From CALNBC01 sp050945915 (lineage in GTDB: Bacteria; Bacillota; Clostridia; Christensenellales; CALWSW01): a stretch of DNA of 32,121 bases. Every line of letters begins with the position of its first letter. The stretch's first letter is position 1. Of this stretch, positions 1 through 7,367 are shown in pieces. The stretch spans positions 1 to 32,121 of the forward strand of contig JBMNTV010000015.1 of the NCBI GenBank assembly GCA_050945915.1, read 5' to 3'. Position numbers and translations under genes: made by a program. The notes below the pieces were generated by a model that searched no databases, was not told the origin of the DNA, and saw only the letters and a list, made by a program, of their open reading frames with translations.

Positions 1-929
1 ATAAGATCAGGCTTTCCCTGGGCCAAAGCGCCGTCAACCGGGATAACGCCTATGCCATTGGTGCCTGTGCGCTGCTGGCGTTGGCTTTTGTGGCTGTGGT
101 ATCGGGGATTACCCTGCTCATCAGAACCTTTGCAGGATTGTTTTTTGCCTCTTTGTTCCGGATATTTGCCATATATGCGGCCTTTGACCTGAGAAGGCCC
201 CTTTGGCACACGCTTTCCGTCCTGAAGGCGCTGCAACGGGGGGACAAGGACCAGGCGCGAAAAGCCCTTTCCCGCGCCACATCCAAGGATACCGAAAAAA
301 TGTCCGAACAGGGTCTTGTCCGCACCGCGGTGGAGGAATGCGCCATCGCCCTTTCTGAAGGCGGGCTGTTGCCCCTGCTTTTTGCTTCTTTTGGGATGCT
401 GATCGTCGCTCCCGGCGGAACGCAGAACGCAGGCGTTTGCTGGGCCGCCGTTGCGGTGATGCTGCTGGCCCGGGCTTCCGACCGGTCCTTTGACGCCCGG
501 CCGGCATATACCGCCACGGTCAGGACCATCGGCAATTTTCTTTCCATGCTTCCCGCAAGGCTGGGCGCCGTGATGGCGATGGTTTCCGCCTGGATCATCA
601 AGCTGGATGCCAGGACGGCGGCGGGGAACCTCGCCTCCGGCATGGCTGCCGCGCCCAACCTGAACCGCGGCTTTGTGCTGGGGGCTTATTCCGGAGCCCT
701 CAGGATGCGCCTGGGCGGCGGCGGGTATTATTCCGGCCAGTGGCGGGCGATGCCCAATATCGGCGTGGACTTCGACCAGCCGGACAGGCAACGCCTTCCT
801 TCCGCGCTGCTGTTGACGGGGCTGACCTTCCTGCTTGGCGCTGTACTTTCGGTGTTTTCCCCTGTAATCGCCGCGGTTTGCGCGCTGCTATTGAGCCTGA
901 TGGCTATGCAAAACGGCAGGGTGATCTGA
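1..929 (+). CDS. CbiB/CobD-family adenosylcobinamide-phosphate synthase-like membrane protein, 5' end outside window
   Basis: The reading frame is open from base 3 to the stop at 929, giving 308 visible residues, so only some 25-30 N-terminal residues of a roughly 310-340 residue protein seem to be missing. Family features seen: several hydrophobic membrane segments, a segment resembling the CbiB region where paired Ala/Glu residues precede a membrane span (around residues 95-115), and the C-terminal signature ALRMRLGGGGYYSGQ. CbiB proteins attach aminopropanol to cobyric acid in the membrane during cobalamin synthesis. The protein is divergent: the usual ENTVDG and NTLDSM-GY stretches are replaced by SEGG and ASDRSFDARPAY. 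It could be a functionally altered paralogue. A B12-dependent methionine synthase lies 4 kb downstream, but no other cob/cbi gene is visible. The family call is fairly sure; the activity is not. Confidence 0.7.
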   Translation, partial: KIRLSLGQSAVNRDNAYAIGACALLALAFVAVVSGITLLIRTFAGLFFASLFRIFAIYAAFDLRRPLWHTLSVLKALQRGDKDQARKALSRATSKDTEKMSEQGLVRTAVEECAIALSEGGLLPLLFASFGMLIVAPGGTQNAGVCWAAVAVMLLARASDRSFDARPAYTATVRTIGNFLSMLPARLGAVMAMVSAWIIKLDARTAAGNLASGMAAAPNLNRGFVLGAYSGALRMRLGGGGYYSGQWRAMPNIGVDFDQPDRQRLPSALLLTGLTFLLGAVLSVFSPVIAAVCALLLSLMAMQNGRVI

Positions 930-989
930 AAAACCGCGCATAATCGGTGCATTTTCGGCCAAACTATGGAAAAAACCAGGAGGACGGAA

Positions 990-1250
990 ATGCCCAGCAG
1001 AAGCAACAAGAGGCGAAGGAAGATCAAAAAGTTCAACTACCTTTATGACTATCCCGACGTGAGCAATGTGTCCTCGGCGACGGACTGCACAGGACTGATG
1101 CCCACCCCGCCCCTTTTTGACGAGGAGTACGCATCGTATCAAGAGCTTTGCGGCATGCAGGTTCCGAAGATCGAGCCGGACCAGCGGATCGAAGAGGGCG
1201 AAGACGGGCTGAACGAGTATAGAAGTGAAAAAAAGTTAAAGGACAAATGA
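990..1250 (+). CDS. Small unknown protein with a CTGLMPTPP motif
   Basis: This encodes 86 residues. The ATG at 990 is chosen over the in-frame ATG at 966 because an AGGAGG ribosome site lies at 979-984. The N-terminus is strongly basic (PSRSNKRRRKIKKF). A Tyr/Asp-rich stretch and the motif CTGLMPTPP follow, then an acidic, probably disordered tail. It has no signal peptide and no membrane segment. It lies 60 bases downstream of the cbiB-like gene in the same direction and is followed at once by an intrinsic terminator, so it is probably the last gene of that transcript. I do not recognise the family. The Pro-rich motif flanked by acidic residues looks like a short conserved interaction segment, but that is inference. 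Confidence 0.7.
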   Translation: MPSRSNKRRRKIKKFNYLYDYPDVSNVSSATDCTGLMPTPPLFDEEYASYQELCGMQVPKIEPDQRIEEGEDGLNEYRSEKKLKDK

Positions 1251-1259
1251 CGGTAAAAG

Positions 1260-1297
1260 GGGGCGAAGCGGATTCCGCTTCGCCCCGTTGCTTGTTT
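1260..1297 (+). terminator. Intrinsic terminator after the small unknown gene
   Basis: A 12-bp perfect G+C-rich stem is formed by GGGGCGAAGCGG (1260-1271) and its complement (1275-1286) with a 3-base loop. A T-rich run, GTTGCTTGTTT, follows. It starts 9 bases after the stop codon at 1250. Confidence 0.8.
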
Positions 1298-1329
1298 CGA
1301 AATGGATTCTGGGCGCAGAAAGCGCATCG

Positions 1330-1365
1330 CACAAAAATGGAAAGGCGCGGGGAAGATCCCCGCGC
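1330..1365 (-). terminator. Intrinsic terminator for the FAD lipoprotein gene
   Basis: A 9-bp stem GCGCGGGGA/TCCCCGCGC (1345-1353 with 1357-1365) is followed, on the minus strand, by a T-rich tract that ends in TTTTT. It lies 26 bases past the stop of the minus-strand gene. Together with the hairpin at 1260-1297 it separates two convergent transcripts. Confidence 0.75.
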
Positions 1366-1390
1366 TTGCCGTTTGTTAAGGGTGATGCGA

Positions 1391-2950
1391 TTAGTCCACG
1401 GCGATTCCGGCATTTCTGCAGGCGCTTTCGGCAGCGATGCGTCCCCAGGTGGCGCACAGGCCGTGGCCGATTCCGCCGATGGTATTGTGCCCCGCGATGT
1501 TGGCAGAGCCGATGATCTCGCCCGCCAGATAGGCGTTGTGGATGACGCTGCCGTCCGGGCGCACCATTTCCGCGTTGCCGTTGATGCGCGGTCCGCCTGC
1601 GGTCATCATCAGATAGGGAATCGTATAGATCGCGTAGAACGGGCCTTCGTCAAAGGGGATCAGTTCGTCCGTCCGGCCAAAGACGCTATCCGTTCCCTTT
1701 GCGCAGTCGGCGTTATAGGTCGCTATGGTTGCAGGAAGGTTCTTGGCGTCGATCTTCTTTGCCAGATCTTCGATCGTGTCCGCCTTGAAGGCATAGCCGA
1801 GGTCGATGAGCTCGCTGAGCTTTGCCTGGGTGTCATGGGGGGCGGAGTTGCTCATCATCCCGGAGAACAGGGTATCTCCGCTTTGCAGCATTTTTTCGGA
1901 AACGAGGACGTAGACGATGTTCTGATCTGCTGTGCGCCAGACTGTGCGCTTGTCCATCGAGCTGGCGACGGGTTCGTTGAACATCCGGTCGCCTGCGGTG
2001 TTGACCCAGATGCTGCCGGGATAAGAGATGTTGCACTTGAGGGAGGCCTGGAAGCCGGTTACGGGAACGGAACCGCCGTAGCAGGAGCAATAATCCATGT
2101 TGTCGAACGCGGCGCCCGCCTTTGTCGCGAAGTCGATGCCGCTGCCGATGGCGGTGATGGGATCGTTAGAGGTGATGTTTGTGAAGTTGTAGGTCTTGAG
2201 CCACTTTTCGCTGTATCCGTAACCGCCGGTGGAAATGACGACGGAGGGCGCGAGAATTTCCTGATCACCCACCATGACGCCGACAACGTCGCCGTTCGCG
2301 TCGAGGATAATGTCCGTCACCAGCGTTTCGGTGCAAAGCTGGGCTTTGCCCGCGGCGATGGCTTCGTCCAGCTTGGCGCCCAAGGCGTTGACAAAATAGG
2401 TTCCGCCGCCGGAGGAAGCTCCACCCGCGGTATAAGTGACCCGGAAAGTGTTCATGGTCAGGTAGCCGCCGCTGTCCACGGTGTCGCCGAACTCGACGCC
2501 GACATAATCCATCAGCCAGTCGATGGCTTCGCCGGAACGTTCGGCGTGAACCCAGGCGATCTCAGGATTCAGGTTCTGTTCGCCGCCGCCCATGTTCACA
2601 AAATCCGCGTAGAAGTCATCCACGCTGTCTTCGATTCCGGCCGCGATCTGCAGCTTGAAGCCTGCGCCGGAGATGGAGCCCCCCGCCGTATTCGCGGAAC
2701 CGCCGATTCGATGGCTCTGCTCCAGGACGAGCACGTTTGCGCCCAGTTCCGAAGCGCGTACGGCAGCCACCAGGCCGGCCATACCCGCGCCCACCACGAT
2801 CACATCCGGCTGGACGGTAAGCTCAAGTCCGCCGGTAGCGGAAATCGCCTCTTGCTTGCCGTCGGAGTTGCTGGCGCAGCCTGTCAGCACGAGCGTCGCG
2901 CAGAGCAGGGCGCTCATCAGAGCGCAGAACAGTTTCTTGGTCGTTTTCAT
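1391..2950 (-). CDS. Exported FAD-dependent reductase-like lipoprotein (FAD_binding_2 family)
   Basis: The protein is 519 residues. A signal peptide ends in lipobox LTGC (Cys25), so the mature protein should be anchored outside the membrane. The FAD dinucleotide motif GAGMAGL is at 54-60 with the acidic end of strand 2 at Glu78, and a C-terminal FAD segment is at about 473-510. The fold is that of fumarate reductase, urocanate reductase and ketosteroid dehydrogenase flavoproteins. Where Shewanella fumarate reductase has HHTMGG and an Arg in GANRLGG, this protein has MMTAGGP (448-454) and GHNTIGG (487-493), so the dicarboxylate-binding His and Arg are missing. I therefore do not call it a fumarate reductase; the substrate is unknown. 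The ATG is preceded by AAGGAGA. An FMN-binding lipoprotein lies 256 bases upstream and is its likely electron donor (inference). Confidence 0.85.
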   Translation of the reverse strand: MKTTKKLFCALMSALLCATLVLTGCASNSDGKQEAISATGGLELTVQPDVIVVGAGMAGLVAAVRASELGANVLVLEQSHRIGGSANTAGGSISGAGFKLQIAAGIEDSVDDFYADFVNMGGGEQNLNPEIAWVHAERSGEAIDWLMDYVGVEFGDTVDSGGYLTMNTFRVTYTAGGASSGGGTYFVNALGAKLDEAIAAGKAQLCTETLVTDIILDANGDVVGVMVGDQEILAPSVVISTGGYGYSEKWLKTYNFTNITSNDPITAIGSGIDFATKAGAAFDNMDYCSCYGGSVPVTGFQASLKCNISYPGSIWVNTAGDRMFNEPVASSMDKRTVWRTADQNIVYVLVSEKMLQSGDTLFSGMMSNSAPHDTQAKLSELIDLGYAFKADTIEDLAKKIDAKNLPATIATYNADCAKGTDSVFGRTDELIPFDEGPFYAIYTIPYLMMTAGGPRINGNAEMVRPDGSVIHNAYLAGEIIGSANIAGHNTIGGIGHGLCATWGRIAAESACRNAGIAVD

Positions 2951-3039
2951 TGCGTTCTCTCCTTAGATTATTAAAGAATGGGCTTTTAGCAGCCACATGC
3001 TTTGACTGATTACCCGCGATACTTGAAAGAGGGGATTTG

Positions 3040-3053
3040 TGACAATATTGTCA
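3040..3053. promoter_or_regulatory. Perfect 14-bp palindrome, candidate operator upstream of the FAD lipoprotein gene
   Basis: TGACAATATTGTCA is a perfect palindrome about 90 bases upstream of the minus-strand ATG at 2950. Read on the minus strand, its edge is a perfect -35-like TTGACA (3054 to 3049), but no good -10 box lies 16-18 bases beyond it. A regulator bound here would cover the promoter. The half-site resembles Crp/Fnr or Rex-type sites only loosely, so I do not name the regulator. Confidence 0.45.
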
Positions 3054-3159
3054 AAATACATATTGTGAATACTGTATCAAATAAAGTGTTTTCCATCAAG
3101 GGGGTATGAAAAAAATAAATAATGGTTGGGAAAGAGGGGAAAGTATGCCGGCGAAACGG

Positions 3160-3192
3160 CAATAAAAAACGGGATCGCGTACGATCCCGTTT
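3160..3192 (-). terminator. Intrinsic terminator for the FMN-binding lipoprotein gene
   Basis: An 11-bp stem AAACGGGATCG (3167-3177) pairs with 3182-3192 around a 4-base loop, and TTTTATT follows on the minus strand. It lies 13 bases past the stop at 3206. It implies that the downstream FAD lipoprotein gene is largely transcribed from its own promoter. Confidence 0.8.
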
Positions 3193-3205
3193 ATTTGTGT
3201 TTTTC

Positions 3206-3682
3206 TTAGTTGTTGAAGCTGTCGATGACGCCTGCTTCGGTCAGTGCGGCGGTGACGGCTTCGATGACGGCGTTGCTGGTGACGGTGGCGCCGGAAACCG
3301 CGTCAACGTTGACGGACTGGGCCTCCACGATGGCTTGGGCAACCTGGGGCGCGGCGGTCGTGCCGATGCCTTCGGTCTCGTTGGGGGTTTCGACGGTCAC
3401 GTCGGCGATGGCGCCGTTCTCGTCGATGTTGACAGCGACGGTCACATCGCCGCCAAAGCCTTTGGCCACTCCGGTCAGAACCTGGGGTTCGGACTCAACG
3501 TCGACTTCCTCCAGATCCTCGGAAGGGGTCAGTTCGCTGTCGTCAACTTCGTCCGTGATCTGATCTCCGGTGGGGGCGGAATCATCAGGCTGTTCCGCCT
3601 GTTCCGCGGGGCTTGCGGCGCAGGCGCCGAATGCCAGGCACAGAGCCAGAACCAACGACAGCAGAGTGAGGGTTTTTTTCAT
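3206..3682 (-). CDS. FMN-binding domain lipoprotein
   Basis: The protein is 158 residues. Residues 1-20 form a signal peptide that ends in a lipobox-like FGAC (Cys21). An acidic low-complexity linker (about 25-65) is followed by an FMN_bind domain (about 68-150). The domain carries NETEGIG (101-107) and the flavinylation-type motif SGATVTS (130-136), in which Thr133 is the expected attachment site for FMN by a phosphoester bond, a reaction done by ApbE in known systems. No apbE is visible here. Such proteins shuttle electrons outside the membrane in flavin-based extracellular electron transfer and in periplasmic-type reductases. The start is set by GGAGG in front of the ATG at 3682. The adjacent exported FAD protein has no FMN domain of its own, so the two probably form one redox pair. 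Confidence 0.88.
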   Translation of the reverse strand: MKKTLTLLSLVLALCLAFGACAASPAEQAEQPDDSAPTGDQITDEVDDSELTPSEDLEEVDVESEPQVLTGVAKGFGGDVTVAVNIDENGAIADVTVETPNETEGIGTTAAPQVAQAIVEAQSVNVDAVSGATVTSNAVIEAVTAALTEAGVIDSFNN

Positions 3683-3741
3683 ACTTCATTCCTCCAAAAC
3701 TAGGACGTTTGTTTTAGGCTTTTGCCTTACGTCCGGTGGGT

Positions 3742-3747
3742 ATTATA
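3742..3747 (-). promoter_or_regulatory. Candidate -10 box of the FMN-binding lipoprotein gene
   Basis: The minus strand reads TATAAT here, about 60 bases upstream of the start codon at 3682. No convincing -35 box stands 16-18 bases further upstream, so only the -10 element is called. Confidence 0.4.
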
Positions 3748-3853
3748 ACACCCCATCCGAAAAAGGGAAGAGCTTTCACAAAATGGTAACAAATCAAAGC
3801 ATGATTATTCAAAAAGTTAAACCGCAAAAAATGGCCAAAAACTCCCGAATGCA

Positions 3854-3878
3854 GCAAAAAAGGGACGCAATGGTCCCT
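3854..3878 (-). terminator. Intrinsic terminator after galE
   Basis: The stem AGGGAC (3861-3866) pairs with GTCCCT (3873-3878). On the minus strand a run of seven T (complement of 3854-3860, interrupted once) follows. It lies 45 bases past the galE stop and marks the end of the metF-metH-galE operon. Confidence 0.7.
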
Positions 3879-3922
3879 ATTTTCTGAAACCGAATGCGCC
3901 TTGCGCGCAGGCAAATACCGGC

Positions 3923-4915
3923 TTATGTTCCGTAACCCATGGGGTGCGCCTTTTTCCATTCCCAGGCAGAGGCAATGATTTCATTGATGGAGGTACGCTC
4001 CGGCCGCCAGTCGAGGATCCGCGCCGCCTTTTCGTTGGAGGCCACCAGAACGGAAGGGTCCCCCGGACGCCTGGACTCGACCTTTGCCGGGATGTCGATC
4101 CCTGTTACCCTGCGGGCTGCCTCAACGATCTCTAAAACCGAAAAGCCGCTGCCGTTCCCCAGGTTGAAAACGTCGCTCGTTCCGCCGTTTTCCAGGTAGT
4201 TCAGGGCGAGAAGATGCGCGTTCGCCAGGTCCAGAACGTGGATGTAATCCCGGATGCAGGTGCCGTCCTTGGTCGGGTAATCGTCGCCAAAGATGCCCAC
4301 ATGGCTGCGTTTGCCCAACGCGGCATCCAAAACGATGGGGATGAGATGGGTTTCGGGGGAATGGTCCTCGCCGATGCCGAGTTCCGGGGCCGCGCCGGCG
4401 GCGTTGAAGTAGCGCAGCGCCACGTACCGGATACCGTAGGCCTGTGCACACCAGCGAAGCATGCGCTCCACCGCCAGCTTGGTTTCGCCGTAGGGGTTGG
4501 TGGGGAGGGTCCTGTCCGTCTCCTCGATGGGCTGCTTTTCCGGCTCGCCGTACACCGCGGCGGTGGAGGAGAAGACGATGTTTTTCACCCCGTGGCGATG
4601 CATGGCGGAAAGTAGCTCAATGGCGCCAGTGACGTTGTTCGCGTAGTACTTCAGCGGGTCCTTGCAGCTCTCCCCCACCAGGGAAAAGGCTGCAAAATGA
4701 ATGACGCCGCTGATTGTATTCTTGGTAAACACATCGTTCAAAAAATCGGGATCCCGCACGTCTCCGATCAACAGCTTGCCGTGTTTGACGGCAGCGGCAT
4801 GACCGGTGCAGAGATTGTCCACAACGACGGCGTCCATCCCCTTTTTCGCAAGGCAGGCGAGCATATGGCTGCCGATATAGCCTGCCCCGCCCACAACAAG
4901 TATGCTGCCGGACAT
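3923..4915 (-). CDS. galE: UDP-glucose 4-epimerase
   Basis: The protein is 330 residues, the normal length for GalE. It is an extended short-chain dehydrogenase: the NAD-binding GGAGYIG motif is at 9-15, the catalytic Thr118 in SSTAAVYG, and Tyr142 with Lys146 in PYGETK; an invariant-type RYFNAAGA segment follows. It interconverts UDP-glucose and UDP-galactose in the cytoplasm, for galactose use or for supplying cell-surface sugars. AGGAGG precedes the ATG. It follows metH by 55 bases with no terminator between, so it is probably the last gene of the methionine operon, an unusual partner. No other galactose gene is nearby. Confidence 0.95.
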   Translation of the reverse strand: MSGSILVVGGAGYIGSHMLACLAKKGMDAVVVDNLCTGHAAAVKHGKLLIGDVRDPDFLNDVFTKNTISGVIHFAAFSLVGESCKDPLKYYANNVTGAIELLSAMHRHGVKNIVFSSTAAVYGEPEKQPIEETDRTLPTNPYGETKLAVERMLRWCAQAYGIRYVALRYFNAAGAAPELGIGEDHSPETHLIPIVLDAALGKRSHVGIFGDDYPTKDGTCIRDYIHVLDLANAHLLALNYLENGGTSDVFNLGNGSGFSVLEIVEAARRVTGIDIPAKVESRRPGDPSVLVASNEKAARILDWRPERTSINEIIASAWEWKKAHPMGYGT

Positions 4916-4970
4916 CTTAAATTCCTCCTCGGTTGGTCGAAAGTCTTACTGCGTCCACCATGCCCACCCG

Positions 4971-7367
4971 TCAGTCGGAATAAACCTCCTGGGCATAGCG
5001 GACGGCGGCCATGGCGTCCTTTGCGTAACAGTCCGCGCCGATTATCTGCGCGTATTCTTCATTCAGGACCGCCCCGCCGACGACGACGCGGCAGGAAAGC
5101 CCCGAATCCCTGAGCCGCGCGATCGTCTCCTCCATGGCGGGGACGGTGGTGGTCATCAGCGCGCTGAGCCCGACGAGCTTCGCACCATGGTTTCGGGCGG
5201 CTTCCACCACCGACTCCGGCGGAACATCCTTACCCAAGTCCACCACGAAGAATCCGTAGTTCGAAAGCAAGGCCTTGACGATATTTTTTCCGATGTCGTG
5301 AATGTCTCCCTTGACGGTGGCAAGCACCACCACCGACTTTTTGCTTCCGGTTGCGCTTGCGTCGGCGATGGCGGCGCCCAGGACCTCGAAGGCGGCCTTT
5401 GCTGCCGTTGCGCTCATCAATAGCTGGGGAAGGAACAACCTGCCCGTTTCATAGCCTTCGCCCACGGCGTTCAGCGCGGGGACCAGCTCGTCGTCGATGA
5501 TCTCCAGCGGCTTTCGGGTTTTCAGCAGTTTTGCCGCCAGCCTTTTCGCATCCTCCGCAAGGCCGCGTTCCACCGCCCTTTGGAGGGTGACGTCCTGTGG
5601 AAGGGCATTGTCGAAGACTTCCGTATTGCCGCATGCTGAGATGAACCGCTCAAAGGCCGGATCCAGGCCAAACAGTGCCAGGTGGGCAAAATACGCCTTC
5701 TGAACCGCCTCCGATCCTGGGTTGACAATGGCGGCGTCCAGCCCGGCGGACAGGGCAGCGGTCAGGAATGCGCCGTTGAGGGCATCCCGGTTCGGCAAAC
5801 CGAAAGAGATGTTCGATAAACCGATGACCGTCCCAACGCCAAGTTCCTCCCGCACCAGTTGGATGGTGCGAAGCGCGGTTTTTGCCGCGTCTGTATCTGT
5901 GGAAACGGCGAGGGTCAGGGGATCGACGATGATGTCTTTTTTGTCGATCCCGTAGCTTTTCGCGGTTTGGACGATCTTTTTGGCGATGGCCAGCCGGCCT
6001 TCCGGGGTTTCGGGGATGCCGTCATCGTCCAAAGTGAGGGCAATGACCACCCCGCCATACTTCTTGACCAGCGGGAACACCGCCGCCATGGAAGATTCCT
6101 TGCCGCTGACGGAATTGACCAGCGGCTTGCCGTTGTAGATCCGCATCGCTTCTTCCAGCGCTTTCGGATTGGCGGAATCCAGCTGAAGGGGCAGGTCGGT
6201 GACGGACTGGATGAGTTCCACCGCCTTTTTCAGCACCGCGGGCTCATTGATCCCCGGCAGGCCGACGTTGACGTCCAGAATTTCCGCCCCCTGCTCATGC
6301 TGGGCGGCTGCTTCGGACAACAGGATGCCAAAGTCCCCTTCCCGCAGCGCCGCCTTCATGCGGGGCTTGCCGGTGGGATTGATGCGTTCGCCGATGAGGA
6401 CCGGACTGCCCCCCGTTTGTGGATTCGAAATGGCAACCGCCCTGCCGTAGGAGCAGACGATGGTCTGATGCTTCTTTTCGATGGATTTTGGCGGGATGTC
6501 GCGCACCGCCTCCGAAAGGGCGCGGATGTGGTCCGGCGTCGTTCCGCAACAGCCCCCCAGCAGCCACACGCCCTCCTTCGCAAAATCGGCGAGTTCATTG
6601 GCGAAGGTGGGAACATCGATGTCGTATATGGTTTCGCCGTCTTCCACCTTCGGAAGGCCGGCGTTGGGCTTGACGATGACCGGAAGGTCGCAAAAACTGA
6701 GCAGTTCCGAAACAAAGGGGCGCAGCTGCACCGGGCCCATGCCGCAGTTGAAGCCCAAAGCGTCCACCCCAAGCCCGGAAAGCAGCGCGTAGACGCAGGC
6801 GGGGTCTCCGCCGGTCAGCAGTTTGCCCGAAGCATCCGGCGCGACGGTGGCAAAGACCGGCAGCCCCGTCTCCTTCGCGGCGAGTACCGCGGCCTTGAGC
6901 TCGTACAGGTCGCTCATGGTCTCGATGAAGATCAAATCCGCCCCCGCCTGCGCTCCCGCTTTGCAAAGGGCCGAGAAGGCGGAAACCGCTTCGGAAAAAT
7001 CCAGGTCCCCCAAAGGGCGCAGCAGCTTTCCCGTCGGCCCCACGTCCAGCCCCACAAAGAGCGGCCTTCCCTTGGCGTGGGCGGAAACTGCCGCTTCCTT
7101 TGCGTTTTCCACGGCCGCGGAAACCACGCGATTCAGGGAATAGGGCGAACCGCCCAGCTTGATGGGGTTTGCGCCGAAGGTGTTGGTGAGCACCACGTCG
7201 CTTCCCGCCTGGAAATACGCCTGGTGCACGGCGCGGATGTCTGCCGGGCGTTCGATATTCCAATCCTCCGGCCGCTGGCCGGGCAGCAGCCCCCGCTGCT
7301 GCAACAAAGTGCCGGTGGCGCCGTCCAGAATCAGGATTCGGTTGCCCAGATGGTTCAAAATGTTCAT
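4971..7367 (-). CDS. metH: Cobalamin-dependent methionine synthase lacking the reactivation domain
   Basis: The protein is 798 residues, against about 1200 for E. coli MetH. Domains in order: homocysteine methyltransferase (about 1-295) with zinc ligands Cys208 and Cys273-Cys274 in FNCGMGP and GGCCGT; pterin-binding TIM barrel (about 320-570) from LIGERINPTG; cobalamin cap (about 595-670); cobalamin-binding Rossmann domain with the DIHDIG signature, in which His690 is the lower cobalt ligand. It moves a methyl group from methyl-tetrahydrofolate to homocysteine. The C-terminal AdoMet reactivation domain is missing and is encoded by the gene just upstream. The start ATG overlaps that gene's TGA by one base (TGATG), which implies translational coupling. 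This short form is typical of Clostridia and Thermotoga. Confidence 0.95.
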   Translation of the reverse strand: MNILNHLGNRILILDGATGTLLQQRGLLPGQRPEDWNIERPADIRAVHQAYFQAGSDVVLTNTFGANPIKLGGSPYSLNRVVSAAVENAKEAAVSAHAKGRPLFVGLDVGPTGKLLRPLGDLDFSEAVSAFSALCKAGAQAGADLIFIETMSDLYELKAAVLAAKETGLPVFATVAPDASGKLLTGGDPACVYALLSGLGVDALGFNCGMGPVQLRPFVSELLSFCDLPVIVKPNAGLPKVEDGETIYDIDVPTFANELADFAKEGVWLLGGCCGTTPDHIRALSEAVRDIPPKSIEKKHQTIVCSYGRAVAISNPQTGGSPVLIGERINPTGKPRMKAALREGDFGILLSEAAAQHEQGAEILDVNVGLPGINEPAVLKKAVELIQSVTDLPLQLDSANPKALEEAMRIYNGKPLVNSVSGKESSMAAVFPLVKKYGGVVIALTLDDDGIPETPEGRLAIAKKIVQTAKSYGIDKKDIIVDPLTLAVSTDTDAAKTALRTIQLVREELGVGTVIGLSNISFGLPNRDALNGAFLTAALSAGLDAAIVNPGSEAVQKAYFAHLALFGLDPAFERFISACGNTEVFDNALPQDVTLQRAVERGLAEDAKRLAAKLLKTRKPLEIIDDELVPALNAVGEGYETGRLFLPQLLMSATAAKAAFEVLGAAIADASATGSKKSVVVLATVKGDIHDIGKNIVKALLSNYGFFVVDLGKDVPPESVVEAARNHGAKLVGLSALMTTTVPAMEETIARLRDSGLSCRVVVGGAVLNEEYAQIIGADCYAKDAMAAVRYAQEVYSD

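Noticed and set aside
1247..2974. A 575-codon plus-strand open frame
   Set aside because: It is antisense to the FAD lipoprotein gene, has no ribosome site and no recognisable motif. It arises from G+C-rich codon use on the other strand.
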